NCBI RefSeq assembly: GCF_009617575.1
Contig: NZ_WIXJ01000010.1
Span: 1 to 64,000 of the forward strand
Direction of reading: 5' to 3'
DNA: 64,000 bases
Source of the DNA: Rhodocyclus gracilis
GTDB taxonomy: Bacteria; Pseudomonadota; Gammaproteobacteria; Burkholderiales; Rhodocyclaceae
Under the pieces are notes generated by a model that saw only the letters and a list, made by a program, of their open reading frames with translations, made no database searches and was not told the origin of the DNA. The translations under genes were made by a program, and so were the position numbers. Shown here piece after piece: positions 55,501 to 64,000 of the stretch (within the stretch, counting starts at the first letter, position 1; each line of letters opens with the position of its first letter).

Positions 55501-56396
55501 TTCCACCAGGCGAGGTTGTCGAGCGCCGTACCCCAGAGCACGGCCTTCTTGCCGCCGGCGTTCATGGCGACGTTGCCGCCGACGCACGAGGCGTCGGCCG
55601 AGGTCGGATCGACGGCAAAGACCAGCCCGTGCGCTTCCGCCGCTTCGGCAACGCGCCGCGTGACGACGCCGGCGCCGGTGCGGATGGTGGCGACGCGCTT
55701 ATTGACGCCGGGCAACGCGATTTCTTCGACGGGGCTGGTGTCGAGCAGCTTTTCGGTGTTGATCACCGCCGACATGGCGGTCAGCGGCACGGCGCCGCCG
55801 GTATAGCCGGTGCCGCCGCCGCGCGGAATGATGGTCAGGCCGAGTTCGATGCAGCCTTTGACCAAGGGCGCGACTTCTTCCTCGGTATCGGGCGTGAGTA
55901 CGACGAAGGGATACTCGACGCGCCAGTCGGTGGCATCGGTAACATGCGAAACGCGTGCCAGACCGTCGAATGCGATGTTGTCACGGTGCGTGTGGCGCGA
56001 CAGCAGCTTCATGGCGCGCCGCCGCAGACGTTCGGTGTTTTCGAAGCGGCGGGCGAAATTGTCGATGGCGACGTTCGCCGCCTCGATCAGCGGCAGGACG
56101 CGTTCGTTGCCCTGCCGGCGTTTGTCGACCTCGCTGATGCGGTGGCGCAGGGCGCCGATCAGCGCCTCGCGTCGCGGCGGCGAAGCCAGCAGGTCGTCTT
56201 CGAGGTATGGGTTGCGCAGGACAACCCAGATATCACCAAGCACCTCGTAGAGCATCCGCGCCGAACGGCCGGTGACGCGTTCGCCACGCAGTTCGTCGAG
56301 GATGGCCCAATCCTCCGCGCCGAGAAGCCGGATGACGATTTCTCGGTCGGAAAACGAGGTGTAGTTGTAGGGGATTTCGCGCAGGCGAGCGGTCAT
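52527..56396 (-). CDS. DUF3683 / FAD-linked oxidase / Fe-S / CCG-domain oxidoreductase
   Basis: This very large 1289-aa protein counts from the ATG at 56396. The order is a DUF3683 region (about 1-120), an FAD-binding PCMH domain (about 150-360, with [12 protein letters not shown]), an FAD-oxidase C-terminal domain (to about 790), two 4Fe-4S motifs ([11 protein letters not shown] near 816-826, [12 protein letters not shown] near 878-889) and two CCG domains (CCGYPQN near 1064, CCGESG near 1182). It resembles GlcD and GlcF, or Dld and LldE, fused end to end. The substrate is probably a 2-hydroxy acid such as glycolate or lactate, with electrons passed to quinone. Confidence 0.9.
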   Translation of the reverse strand: MTARLREIPYNYTSFSDREIVIRLLGAEDWAILDELRGERVTGRSARMLYEVLGDIWVVLRNPYLEDDLLASPPRREALIGALRHRISEVDKRRQGNERVLPLIEAANVAIDNFARRFENTERLRRRAMKLLSRHTHRDNIAFDGLARVSHVTDATDWRVEYPFVVLTPDTEEEVAPLVKGCIELGLTIIPRGGGTGYTGGAVPLTAMSAVINTEKLLDTSPVEEIALPGVNKRVATIRTGAGVVTRRVAEAAEAHGLVFAVDPTSADASCVGGNVAMNAGGKKAVLWGTALDNLAWWKMVTPDGDWLEVERLNHNLGKIHDQETVSFLLRRYDASGRSLLGEERLDIPGARFRKEGLGKDVTDKFLAGVPGVQKEGCDGLIVAARWVLHKMPPHTRTVCLEFFGQVREAVPAIVEITDYFKPGGDGHAAGVLLAGLEHLDERYVKAVGYATKAKRHGRPKMVLVGDIVGHDEDAVAAAASAVVRMCNLRSAEGFIAVAPETRKKFWLDRARTAAISRHTNAFKVNEDVVIPLPRMGDYCDGIERINIELSISNKLALCDALTTFLQGDLPLNRGDAALDAEVLIGDRRQHALDLVASVRERWQWLLDHLDLPLAEAEPRFADLGIVVGPLSNRAPAPCLFHRLQDYSLRTSWKSELKPGLETIFDGNVYRPVLERIEALQRSTLRGRVFVALHMHAGDGNVHTNIPVNSDNYEMLQTANRAVARIMTLARSLGGVISGEHGIGITKLEFLSDEEMQPFRAYKAKVDPHDRFNAGKLMPGGDLSNAYTPSFSLLGAESLIMEQSEIGHISASIKDCLRCGKCKPVCSTHVPRANLLYSPRNKILATSLLIEAFLYEEQTRRGISLKHFDEFNDVADHCTVCHKCVSPCPVDIDFGDVSVAMRNFLREQGKKTFRPVSAAAMAFLTMKDPATIKLVRTGMIEWGYRAQRFAHGLAKTFGLIQEQTRRPPATLGAPPLKAQVIHFINKPMPGGLPKRTARALLDIEDDTVVPIIRNPGKSSDDSEAVFYFPGCGSERLFSQVGLATQAMLYHVGATTVLPPGYLCCGYPQNAAGEAEVARQIVTDNRVLFHRLSTTLNYLDIRTVIVSCGTCMDQLMKYEFAKIFPGCRLLDIHEYLLEKGVHLEGVEGTRYMYHEPCHTPMKTISGVKAATQLLGQRVDLSERCCGESGTLAVTRPDISTQVRFRKQEEIVRGVDRLREAETADGNAFAGQVKLLTSCPSCLQGVSRYTGDAAIETDYIVVEMARRLLGEHWMSDYVSRANAGGVERVLL

Positions 56397-56543
56397 GAGC
56401 GATCCGGGGCGCAGCAAAGGCGAGATTCTATCGTAGAAAGGGCGGCGGGCGCCCGGGCTTGTCCGATGCGCAGCCTCGCGCCGGTGTGGAAGGCTCCGAC
56501 TCCCGGCGGGAGTTGCCGGTTCCACAAGGCGCTGACTCAGCGT

Positions 56544-56966
56544 TCAGACCAGCGCCGCCTGGGCGACCACGCCATAGCGCAATGCCTTGCCCAGAGCGAT
56601 CCACAGCAGACATTGCCGCCACTCAAGCCGCAGCCAACCGGCCGCCACGCAGAGCGCGTCGCCGATCAGGGGCGCCCAGGCGAGCAGCAAGACGGGCGAA
56701 CCCCAGCGGCGCACGCGTTCGAGTTGCGGCAACGTTTCCAGACGTTGCCATTTCGGTAGCCAGCGACCGCAGGCCCAGGAGGTCATGCCACCGAGCGTAT
56801 TGCCGAGCGTCGCCAGCAGGAGCGCGCTCCAGAACTGTTCGGGATAGTGGCGCAGCACGGCGAACAAGACGGCTTCGGACCCCCCTGGCAGCAGCGTTGC
56901 GCCCAGGAAGCTGGCGGCAAAAAGGCCGCCCAGACTGGCGTCAGCGGAAAGGTCGAACCAGTCCAA
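56544..56966 (-). CDS. YqaA-family inner-membrane protein (SNARE-associated type)
   Basis: This 140-aa protein is related to DedA/YqaA. It has about four hydrophobic segments, and motifs ATLLPGGSEAVLF and NTLGGMTSWACGRW are typical. DedA-type proteins act as lipid carriers or flippases or in membrane homeostasis; the YqaA branch is unassigned. It is divergent from ilvA, with which it shares about 40 bases. Confidence 0.88.
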   Translation of the reverse strand: MDWFDLSADASLGGLFAASFLGATLLPGGSEAVLFAVLRHYPEQFWSALLLATLGNTLGGMTSWACGRWLPKWQRLETLPQLERVRRWGSPVLLLAWAPLIGDALCVAAGWLRLEWRQCLLWIALGKALRYGVVAQAALV

Positions 56967-56971
56967 AGTGC

Positions 56972-56977
56972 TAGAAT
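56972..56977 (+). promoter_or_regulatory. candidate -10 element of ilvA
   Basis: TAGAAT lies 30 bases before the ilvA ATG. No convincing -35 is present, so the promoter is tentative. It overlaps the start region of the divergent YqaA-type gene. Confidence 0.35.
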
Positions 56978-57006
56978 TCCCTTCTGTTTTCTCGAAGAAG
57001 CGTCCA

Positions 57007-58518
57007 ATGCACCCGGATTATCTGAAAAAAATCCTCAACGCGCAGGTTTACGACGTCGCCATCGAAACGCCGCTGGACCAGGCAAGCAACCTTTCCGCGC
57101 GTGTCGGCAACCGCATCCTGCTCAAGCGCGAGGACATGCAGCCGGTGTTCTCCTTCAAGCTGCGCGGTGCCTATAACAAGATTGCCCAACTTTCTGCCGA
57201 AAAGCTCAAGCGTGGTGTGATCTGCGCCTCGGCGGGCAACCACGCGCAAGGCGTCGCGCTGTCGGCGGCGAAGATCGGTTGTCGCGCGGTGATCGTCATG
57301 CCGACGACGACGCCAGCGATCAAGGTCGATGCCGTGCGCAGCCGCGGCGGTGAAGTCGTTCTCGCCGGCGAGTCCTTCGACGAGGCCTACGCCCACGCGG
57401 TGGAGCTGGAGAAGAAAGAACACCTCACCTTCGTTCACCCTTTCGACGACCCCGACGTGATTGCCGGGCAGGGCACCATCGGCATGGAAATCCTGCGCCA
57501 GCATGCCAAGCCGATTCACGCCGTCTTCGTCGCCATCGGTGGCGGCGGACTGGCTGCCGGCGTGGGGGCGTACATCAAGCAGGTGCGCCCTGACGTGCGC
57601 GTCATCGGCGTCGAAACTTTCGATGCCGACGCCATGGCGCAGTCGCTTGCTGCCGGCAAGCGCGTACGTCTCGATCAGGTCGGCCTCTTCGCTGACGGCA
57701 CGGCGGTCAAGCTCGTCGGCGAGGAAACCTTCCGCGTCTGCCGCGAGGTGATCGACGAAGTCGTCTTGGTCGACACCGATGCCATCTGCGCGGCAATCAA
57801 GGATGTATTCGAAGACACGCGCTCGATTCTCGAACCCTCGGGGGCGCTCGCTGTCGCCGGCGCCAAGGAATATGCCAAGCAGCACAAGCTGAAGGACAAG
57901 ACGCTGGTGGCCGTGACCTCCGGCGCCAACACCAATTTCGACCGCCTGCGCTTCGTCGCCGAGCGCGCCGAAATCGGCGAGCAGCGCGAGGCCGTGCTGG
58001 CCGTGACGCTGCCCGAGAAGCCCGGCAGCTACAAGAAATTCCTTTCCCTGATTGGCGCCCGCAACATCACCGAATTCAACTACCGCTACAACGAGTCGCA
58101 CGAGGCGCACGTCTACGTTGGCGTGCAGGTTGCCTCGCGGGCCGAGTCGCTCAAGCTCGTCGAACAGTTGAAGAAGCACGGCTACGCGACGCTCGACCTC
58201 ACCGACGATGAAATGGCCAAGCTGCACATCCGCCACCTTGTCGGCGGCCATGCGCCGCAGATCGACAACGAACTCGTCTACCGCTTCGAATTCCCCGAGC
58301 GCCCCGGTGCGCTGATGAACTTCCTCAACACCATGAGTGCCGGCTGGAACATCAGCCTCTTCCACTATCGCAACCACGGCGCCGACTATGGTCGCGTGCT
58401 CGTCGGCATGCAGGTGCCGCCGGCCGAAATGGGCGAATTCCAGCGCTTCCTGAAGACGCTCGGCTACGCGCACTGGGACGAGACGCAAAGCCCGGCGTAC
58501 CGTCTCTTCCTTGGTTAA
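57007..58518 (+). CDS. ilvA: threonine ammonia-lyase, biosynthetic
   Basis: IlvA deaminates threonine to 2-oxobutanoate, the first step to isoleucine. From the ATG at 57007 it has 503 aa (514 in E. coli). The pyridoxal phosphate lysine is K51 in FSFKLRGAYNK; ASAGNHAQGVALSA and the GGGGLAAG cofactor loop follow. Two ACT-like regulatory domains (about 330-405 and 425-503) indicate feedback control by isoleucine. Confidence 0.97.
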   Translation: MHPDYLKKILNAQVYDVAIETPLDQASNLSARVGNRILLKREDMQPVFSFKLRGAYNKIAQLSAEKLKRGVICASAGNHAQGVALSAAKIGCRAVIVMPTTTPAIKVDAVRSRGGEVVLAGESFDEAYAHAVELEKKEHLTFVHPFDDPDVIAGQGTIGMEILRQHAKPIHAVFVAIGGGGLAAGVGAYIKQVRPDVRVIGVETFDADAMAQSLAAGKRVRLDQVGLFADGTAVKLVGEETFRVCREVIDEVVLVDTDAICAAIKDVFEDTRSILEPSGALAVAGAKEYAKQHKLKDKTLVAVTSGANTNFDRLRFVAERAEIGEQREAVLAVTLPEKPGSYKKFLSLIGARNITEFNYRYNESHEAHVYVGVQVASRAESLKLVEQLKKHGYATLDLTDDEMAKLHIRHLVGGHAPQIDNELVYRFEFPERPGALMNFLNTMSAGWNISLFHYRNHGADYGRVLVGMQVPPAEMGEFQRFLKTLGYAHWDETQSPAYRLFLG

Positions 58519-58530
58519 GGCACGCACACG

Positions 58531-59736
58531 ATGAACGATTCTTGCCGTAGCGGCGATACGGCGCCCTGCACGCCGGGCGCTTTCGATTTTGATCAGGTGA
58601 TCGAACGCCGGGGCGGCGATTCGATGAAGTGGAATCGCTACGCCGGGCGCGATGTGCTGCCGCTGTGGGTCGCCGACATGGACTTCGCGGCGCCGCCGGC
58701 GGTACTGGCAGCCGTGCGCGCGCGCCTCGAGCACGGCATCCTTGGCTACAGCGATCCGATGCCGGGCCTCGTGGATGCCGTGCGTGGCTACTTGCAGCGG
58801 CACTTCGACTGGACGATCGAGGCGGACTGGCTGGTCTGGCTGCCCGGACTCGTTACCGGGCTCAACGTTGCCTGCCGCGCCGTCGACGGCGATGTCCTGA
58901 CGGCGACGCCGGTCTATCCGCCATTCCTCTCGGCGCCGGTGCTGTCGCAGCGGTCGCTGGTGAAAGTGCCGCTGGTGCTCGATCACGGTCGCTGGCGTTG
59001 GGATTTCCCGGCGCTGGAAGCCGCGTGCACGCCGCAGACGCGCCTGCTGCTGCTCTGCCATCCGCACAACCCGGTCGGTCGCGGCTGGGAAGCGGCCGAG
59101 TTGCAGCAGCTCGCCGATTTCTGCCGGCAGCGCGACCTGATCGTCTGCTCCGACGAAATCCACTGCGGGCTGGTCCTCGAACCCGGCCAACGCCACCAGC
59201 CCTTTGCTCGCCTCAACGCCGATGCCGCCGCGCGCAGCATCACGCTGATGGCGCCGTCGAAAACCTACAATACGCCGGGCCTTGGCTGTGCCTGGGCGGT
59301 GATTCCCGATGCCGCCCTGCGCCGCCGCTTCCTCGTGGTGATGAACGGCATCGTGCCGCACGTGAACGTGCTCGGTTACGCAGCCTGCGAAGCGGCCTGC
59401 CGCGATTCCGACGACTGGCATGCGGCTCTGCTCGACTACCTGCGCGGCAACCGCGACCTTCTGGAAGCGGCCGTCGCGGCGATGCCGGGGTTATCGATGA
59501 CGCACATCGAGGCGGGCTATCTCGCCTGGATCGATGCACGCGGCCTCGGCGTGGCCAACCCGGCGGCGTTTTTCGAAGAAGCGGGGGTGGGGCTGTCGAA
59601 CGGCGCCGATTTCGGTCTGGCGGGCTGGGTCCGTCTCAATTTCGGCTGCCCCCGTGCCACGCTCGACGCCGCACTGGCGCGCATGGCGGCCGCCTGCCGG
59701 CAGACGCCGCGCCAGTCGTCGCTGCCGTTCCTGTAA
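58531..59736 (+). CDS. patB: PatB/MalY-type pyridoxal phosphate C-S lyase or aminotransferase
   Basis: This 401-aa class I/II aminotransferase-fold enzyme has motif FDFDQVIERRGGDSMKWNRY at the N-terminus, DEIHCGLVLEPG and the Schiff-base lysine in APSKTYNTPGL. These place it with cystathionine beta-lyase PatB/MalY. It likely cleaves C-S bonds of sulfur amino acids. It starts 12 bases after ilvA and may be cotranscribed. Confidence 0.88.
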   Translation: MNDSCRSGDTAPCTPGAFDFDQVIERRGGDSMKWNRYAGRDVLPLWVADMDFAAPPAVLAAVRARLEHGILGYSDPMPGLVDAVRGYLQRHFDWTIEADWLVWLPGLVTGLNVACRAVDGDVLTATPVYPPFLSAPVLSQRSLVKVPLVLDHGRWRWDFPALEAACTPQTRLLLLCHPHNPVGRGWEAAELQQLADFCRQRDLIVCSDEIHCGLVLEPGQRHQPFARLNADAAARSITLMAPSKTYNTPGLGCAWAVIPDAALRRRFLVVMNGIVPHVNVLGYAACEAACRDSDDWHAALLDYLRGNRDLLEAAVAAMPGLSMTHIEAGYLAWIDARGLGVANPAAFFEEAGVGLSNGADFGLAGWVRLNFGCPRATLDAALARMAAACRQTPRQSSLPFL

Positions 59737-59848
59737 CGAAGGCTTACCGGGCAGGGACGGGCGGCTTGGTATACTCGGCCTCTCCTGTCTTTGGCCCGCG
59801 CCGCCCGAAGCGCTCCGGGCCCTGCCCGTTCCGGAAAGCCCCCTGATC

Positions 59849-61000
59849 ATGTCTATCCTCCGTTCCCTGCGTGGATGCGCCGCCGGCCTCGTGCTGCTCG
59901 CCGGCATTCCGCTCTTTGCTTCTGCCCAACAGCTACCGCCGTCGCCGGCGCTGGCCGCCAAATCCTGGCTGCTGATCGAGTTCGGCTCCGGCCAGACGCT
60001 CGCTTCGCAAGCCGCCGACGAGCGTCTGGAGCCGGCGTCGCTGACCAAGCTGATGAGCGCCTACCTCACCTTCTCGGCGCTCAAGCAGGGTGTGCTCAAG
60101 CGCGATCAGGCCGTGCAGGTGTCGGAAAAAGCCTGGCGGGCGCCCGGCTCGCGCATGTTCCTGCCGCTCGGCAAGCCGGTGGCGGTGGAAGACCTGATCA
60201 AGGGCATGATCGTGCAGTCGGGCAACGACGCGACGACGGCGCTGGCGGAGGCGATCGGCGGCAGCGAGGAAGCCTTCGCCAAGATGATGAACCGCGAGGC
60301 GCAGCGACTGGGGATGAAGTCGTCGAGCTTCCGCAACGCCACCGGCCTGCCCGATCCGCAGCATTTCACGACGGCACGCGATCTGGCGACGCTGGCGATG
60401 GCGCTGATCCGCGACTTCCCCGACGACTACGCGCGTTACTACTCGATCAAGGAATTCCGCTACAACAACATCTCGCAGCCCAATCGCAACCGTTTGCTGT
60501 GGATGGACCCCTCGGTTGACGGCATGAAGACCGGCCATACCGACGCGGCGGGTTACTGCCTGATCGCCTCGGCCAAGCGCGGCCCGCGTCGCCTGCTGTC
60601 GGTGGTGCTGGGCACCGAGTCCGACACCGTGCGGGCACAGGAATCGCTCAAGCTGCTCAACTTCGGCTTCCAGAATTTCGACGCGGTCAGGCTTTACGCC
60701 AAGAATCAGCCGGTATCGCAGGTGCGCGTGTGGAAGGGCGCTGATTCCACCGTTGCGGCGGGCTTTGCGAACGATTTCATCCTCGCCGTGCCGAAAGGAT
60801 TGGCAGGCCGCGTCAAGGCAGAAATGGTGTCGCAGCAGCCGCTGCTGGCGCCGGTGGCCGCCGGCCAGCCGGTCGGCATCGTGCGGGCGACGGTCGATGG
60901 CAAGCCTTGGGGCGACTATCCGGTGCTGGCGCTCACCGCCGTGCCGACGGGGGGCTTCTTCGGTCGCCTCATCGATACGGTTCGCCTCTGGTTCAACTAA
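59849..61000 (+). CDS. dacC: D-alanyl-D-alanine carboxypeptidase (PBP5/6 type)
   Basis: This 383-aa periplasmic enzyme trims peptidoglycan stem peptides. From the ATG at 59849 it has a signal peptide (about 1-27). The catalytic SxxK is ASLTK, SxN is QSGND and KTG is MKTGHT. A C-terminal PBP5-type beta domain and an amphipathic membrane-anchoring helix (GGFFGRLIDTVRLWFN) follow. It precedes dat, fitting D-alanine metabolism. Confidence 0.95.
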   Translation: MSILRSLRGCAAGLVLLAGIPLFASAQQLPPSPALAAKSWLLIEFGSGQTLASQAADERLEPASLTKLMSAYLTFSALKQGVLKRDQAVQVSEKAWRAPGSRMFLPLGKPVAVEDLIKGMIVQSGNDATTALAEAIGGSEEAFAKMMNREAQRLGMKSSSFRNATGLPDPQHFTTARDLATLAMALIRDFPDDYARYYSIKEFRYNNISQPNRNRLLWMDPSVDGMKTGHTDAAGYCLIASAKRGPRRLLSVVLGTESDTVRAQESLKLLNFGFQNFDAVRLYAKNQPVSQVRVWKGADSTVAAGFANDFILAVPKGLAGRVKAEMVSQQPLLAPVAAGQPVGIVRATVDGKPWGDYPVLALTAVPTGGFFGRLIDTVRLWFN

Positions 61001-61067
61001 GCCGGCGCCGGGCCGAGCGGTGGCCGGCACTGCCGGCCTTTTCCCCGGTGCGGAGGGTGCATACGCG

Positions 61068-61928
61068 ATGACGGTCTATCTGAACGGGCGTTTTCTGCCG
61101 CTGGCGGAGGCGCGGATTTCGCCGCTTGACCGGGGCTTCCTCTTCGGCGACGGCGTCTACGAGGTGATCCCGGTCTACTCGCGCCGGCCGTTTCGCCTCG
61201 ACGAGCACCTGTCCCGTCTGCAAACCAGCCTTGATGGCATTCATCTGCCCAATCCGCTGAGTCTGGAAGGCTGGCGGACCATGATCGGGCAGTTGGTCGC
61301 CAGTGCCGATTTCGTCGATCAGTCGGTGCTGCTGCAAGTGACGCGCGGCGCCGACGACAAGCGCGACCACGCTTTTCCGCAGGGCGTCGCGCCGACCGTG
61401 TTTGCCTTCACCGCGCCGCTGGTGACTCCCAGCGACGCGACGCGAGCCGCCGGCATCGCCGCCATCACTGCGCCCGACACGCGCTGGCAGCGCTGCGATC
61501 TGAAGACGATCTCGCTGCTGGCGAATGTGCTGGCGCGGCAGCAGGCGGTGGACGCCGGCGCCGTCGAAACCCTGCTGCTGCGGGATGGCCTGCTCACCGA
61601 AGGGGCGGCATCGAGCATTTTTGTCGTCAGCGAGGGGGTGCTGCTGGCGCCGCCCAAGGATCACCGCGTGTTGCCCGGCATTACCTATGATCTGGTGCTG
61701 GAGCTGGCGGCGCGGCACGGCGTCTCCTACGCCGTACGCGACATCAGCGAGCGCGAACTGCGCGCAGCGGACGAGCTCTGGATGACCTCGTCGACCAAGG
61801 AAATCCTGCCGATTGTCCGCCTCGACGGGCAGCCGGTCGGCCACGGACGCCCCGGCCCGCTGGCGCAGCAGATGTACGCGTGGTACCGCGCTTTTCGTGA
61901 CGATGTAATGAGGAACGCCGATGTCTGA
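61068..61928 (+). CDS. dat: D-amino acid aminotransferase
   Basis: This 286-aa class IV aminotransferase (fold type IV) has its pyridoxal phosphate lysine in CDLKTISLL and the TEGAASSIFVV loop. DRGFLFGDGVYEVIPVY marks the D-amino acid/branched-chain family. It probably makes D-alanine or D-glutamate precursors. Its stop overlaps the ybeD start by eight bases. Confidence 0.92.
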   Translation: MTVYLNGRFLPLAEARISPLDRGFLFGDGVYEVIPVYSRRPFRLDEHLSRLQTSLDGIHLPNPLSLEGWRTMIGQLVASADFVDQSVLLQVTRGADDKRDHAFPQGVAPTVFAFTAPLVTPSDATRAAGIAAITAPDTRWQRCDLKTISLLANVLARQQAVDAGAVETLLLRDGLLTEGAASSIFVVSEGVLLAPPKDHRVLPGITYDLVLELAARHGVSYAVRDISERELRAADELWMTSSTKEILPIVRLDGQPVGHGRPGPLAQQMYAWYRAFRDDVMRNADV

Positions 61929-62208
61929 TGTGAGTCCGGCTGCCCCTGCGGCAGCTGCCCTGTTTGAATTTCCCTGCGCCTTTCCGCTCAAGATCATGGG
62001 GCGCGCCGACGCGGCGCTGGCGCAAGCCGTGCTCGATGTCGTGCTGCGCTACGACGCCGCGTTCGACGGCGCGACGATGGAGATGCGCGCCTCCAGCGGC
62101 GGTAAGTACGTCAGCCTGACGTGCACCATCACCGCCACCAGCCGCCCGCAGCTCGATGCGCTGTACCGTGAATTGACAGCGCATCCGCTCGTCAAGGTGG
62201 TGCTGTGA
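61921..62208 (+). CDS. ybeD: DUF493 protein, YbeD family
   Basis: This 95-aa protein has a ferredoxin-like fold and no known activity. The FPCAFPLKIMGRA start and the SGGKYVSLTCTITATSR strand are family features. YbeD is conserved between dacA/dat and lipB in many proteobacteria, so a link to lipoate or cell-wall regulation is often suggested. Confidence 0.92.
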   Translation: MSDVSPAAPAAAALFEFPCAFPLKIMGRADAALAQAVLDVVLRYDAAFDGATMEMRASSGGKYVSLTCTITATSRPQLDALYRELTAHPLVKVVL

Positions 62209-62265
62209 GCCTTGCCCGGCGCGATCGCGCCACCGGGGCAGGGCGCTCGCGCGCCTGATCGTTCC

Positions 62266-63051
62266 ATGGCGCCCATCCCGCCCCTGTTGCCTCTGGCTGA
62301 TCTCGCGCCGCCGCGTCTGCGCGAGCTGGGGCAGGTGGACTACCGTGCCACCTGGCAGGCGATGATCGACTTCACCGCCGCCCGCACCGCCGAGACGCCG
62401 GATGAACTCTGGCTGTGCGAGCACCCGCCGGTGTTCACGCTCGGCCAGGCGGGGCGCCCCGAACACCTGCTCGCCGATATCGGCGTACCGCTCGTCAACA
62501 TCGACCGTGGCGGCCAGATTACCTATCATGGCCCCGGTCAGGCGGTGGTGTACGTGCTCGTCGACCTCACCCGGCGTCGGCTGAAAGTGCGCGAACTCGT
62601 CTCGCGCATCGAGCAGGCGGCCATCGACCTGCTCGCCGATTACGGCGTCGCCGCCGGCCGCATCGACGGCGCCCCCGGCGTCTATGTCGGCGAACGCTCC
62701 GCCGGTACGGCTGGTACCGATGCCGCCCATCCGGCAAAAATCGCCGCACTGGGCCTGCGCATCCGCAACGGACGCAGCTACCACGGCGTTTCGCTCAACG
62801 TCGACATGGACCTGTCCCCCTTTGCCGCCATCAACCCTTGCGGCTACGCCGGTCTGGCCGTCACGCAAACGCGCGATCAGGGCGTCGACCTGACGTCCCA
62901 CGCCGCCGGCCTCGCGCTGGCGCAGCGACTGGCGACCCTGCTGGCCGTTCCGGGCGGTGCGCCCAACAGCGCGGCGCATTCTGAAAACTCTGCGGGCTCT
63001 GGCAACGTTCAGAACTCCGGGCGCGCTGAGAACCTCGAGGTAACCGACTGA
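62266..63051 (+). CDS. lipB: octanoyl-[acyl carrier protein]:protein octanoyltransferase
   Basis: LipB moves octanoyl groups from ACP to lipoyl domains. Counting from the ATG at 62266 it has 261 aa, longer than usual. The active-site cysteine is in [13 protein letters not shown] and the lysine in KIAALGLRI. Two extras stand out: an insertion of about 12 residues before KIAALG and a C-terminal tail of about 35 residues rich in Ser, Asn, Ala and Gly. Its stop overlaps the lipA start. Confidence 0.95.
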   Translation: MAPIPPLLPLADLAPPRLRELGQVDYRATWQAMIDFTAARTAETPDELWLCEHPPVFTLGQAGRPEHLLADIGVPLVNIDRGGQITYHGPGQAVVYVLVDLTRRRLKVRELVSRIEQAAIDLLADYGVAAGRIDGAPGVYVGERSAGTAGTDAAHPAKIAALGLRIRNGRSYHGVSLNVDMDLSPFAAINPCGYAGLAVTQTRDQGVDLTSHAAGLALAQRLATLLAVPGGAPNSAAHSENSAGSGNVQNSGRAENLEVTD

Positions 63052-64000
63052 TGTCCGACCCCCTGCACGATCACGCCCCTGTCGCCACGCCGCCGCGCGA
63101 ACGCCTCGTTGCCGGAGAAAAGCAGAAGGGCGAGGCGAAAACCGCACGCATTCCGATCAAGGTCGTCGCCAGCGAGCCGCTGCGCAAGCCGTCGTGGATT
63201 CGCGTCAAGGTCGGCGGTTCCGATGCCGGCCGCTTTGCCGAGATCAAGCGCCTGCTACGCGATCAGCAGCTGCACACGGTCTGCGAGGAGGCTTCGTGTC
63301 CGAACATCGGCGAATGCTTTGGTCGCGGCACGGCGACTTTCATGATCCTCGGTGATCTGTGTACGCGCCGCTGCCCCTTCTGCGACGTCGGCCACGGCAA
63401 GCCGCTACCGCCCGACGCCGCCGAGCCGGCGAAGATCGCCGCCAGCGTCGCCGCGCTGAAGCTGCGCTACGTCGTCATCACCAGCGTCGACCGCGACGAT
63501 CTGCGTGACGGCGGTGCTGCGCACTTCGTCGAGGTCATCCGCGCCATTCGCGCCGCCTCGCCGAGCACGCGCATCGAGGCGCTGGTCCCGGATTTTCGCG
63601 GCCGTCTCGACGTTGCCCTCGACATCCTCTGCGCCGATCCGCCCGACGTCCTCAATCACAATCTGGAAACCGTGCCGCGCCTCTACAAGCAAGCGCGCCC
63701 CGGCGCCGACTACGCGCACTCGCTGTTGCTCCTCAAGGAATTCAAGGCGCGCCGCCCGGACGTGGCGACCAAATCGGGCCTCATGGTCGGGCTGGGCGAG
63801 CGCGACGAGGAAATCATCGACGTGCTCGCCGACCTGCGCCGGCACGATACCGAGATGCTCACCATCGGCCAGTACCTCGCGCCCTCGGCGCACCACCTGC
63901 CGGTGACGCGCTACGTCCTGCCGGAGGTTTTCGTCGACTACCAGCGTCAGGCGCTACAACTCGGTTTCACCGCCGCCGCCTGCGGGCCGATGATCCGGTC
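63051..64000 (+). CDS. lipA: lipoyl synthase (cut by window edge)
   Basis: LipA is a radical SAM enzyme that inserts sulfur into octanoyl groups made by LipB. About 316 codons are visible and the C-terminus is missing. The auxiliary cluster motif [12 protein letters not shown] and the radical SAM motif CTRRCPFC are intact. The ATG overlaps the lipB TGA by one base. Confidence 0.96.
   Translation, partial: MSDPLHDHAPVATPPRERLVAGEKQKGEAKTARIPIKVVASEPLRKPSWIRVKVGGSDAGRFAEIKRLLRDQQLHTVCEEASCPNIGECFGRGTATFMILGDLCTRRCPFCDVGHGKPLPPDAAEPAKIAASVAALKLRYVVITSVDRDDLRDGGAAHFVEVIRAIRAASPSTRIEALVPDFRGRLDVALDILCADPPDVLNHNLETVPRLYKQARPGADYAHSLLLLKEFKARRPDVATKSGLMVGLGERDEEIIDVLADLRRHDTEMLTIGQYLAPSAHHLPVTRYVLPEVFVDYQRQALQLGFTAAACGPMIR

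Noticed and set aside
53910-56759. Plus-strand open frame of 949 codons opposite the oxidoreductase
   Set aside because: It is a shadow of the DUF3683 gene and YqaA; no domain-like motifs are present.
56971-59421. Minus-strand open frame of 816 codons opposite ilvA and patB
   Set aside because: It is the antisense shadow of two well-recognised enzymes.

Overview
The window is a GC-rich chromosome segment from a betaproteobacterium, most likely a member of or relative of the Rhodocyclales. This rests on the gene order dnaN/dnaA divergent from rpmH-rnpA-yidD-yidC-mnmE, then mnmG-rsmG-parA-parB-atpIBEFHAGDC. A LivM-LivG fusion, a 1.3-kaa DUF3683/FAD/Fe-S oxidoreductase and ubiquinone genes fit the same assignment. 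The genus is inferred from gene content and cannot be proven here. It is the replication-origin neighbourhood of the chromosome.

Layout. 1-9.3 kb is an accessory island directly downstream of gyrB. It holds a truncated frame at the left edge, an unrecognised 292-aa protein, a NERD-nuclease/UvrD-like helicase, and a two-gene Hachiman anti-phage operon (hamA-hamB). The non-coding DNA between them contains short repeats and a possible insertion-sequence scrap. 9.4-14.8 kb is dnaA-dnaN-gyrB, transcribed leftwards. 15.1-19.2 kb is the rightward ribosomal protein L34, RNase P, membrane insertase and tRNA-modification cluster. 19.5-26.9 kb is signalling and transport: a small lipoprotein, a chemoreceptor, a divergent multi-PAS GGDEF-EAL protein and a TauE-type exporter. 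At 26.9-27.13 kb lies a gene-free stretch with clustered DnaA boxes and AT-rich DNA. It is a strong candidate for oriC and competes with the dnaA-dnaN gap. 27.2-33.4 kb is a branched-chain amino-acid-type ABC transporter with two tandem binding proteins and a permease-ATPase fusion. 33.4-35.2 kb is an orphan receiver-TPR protein. 35.3-46.7 kb carries mnmG, rsmG, parAB and the F1Fo ATP synthase operon, closed by a strong terminator. 46.9-49.6 kb, on the minus strand, carries ubiE, a Tim44-like protein, ubiJ and a DUF971 gene. 49.8-51.9 kb is phoB-phoR behind a Pho box. 52-57 kb, on the minus strand, carries a HIT protein, the giant oxidoreductase and a YqaA-family membrane protein. 57-64 kb carries ilvA, a PatB-type lyase and dacC-dat-ybeD-lipB-lipA, the last running off the right edge.

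Most of the window is housekeeping DNA for replication, segregation, translation, respiration and lipoate synthesis. The novelty is concentrated in the first 9.3 kb (defence) and in the two DnaA-box clusters. No tRNA, rRNA, CRISPR array or intact insertion sequence was found.
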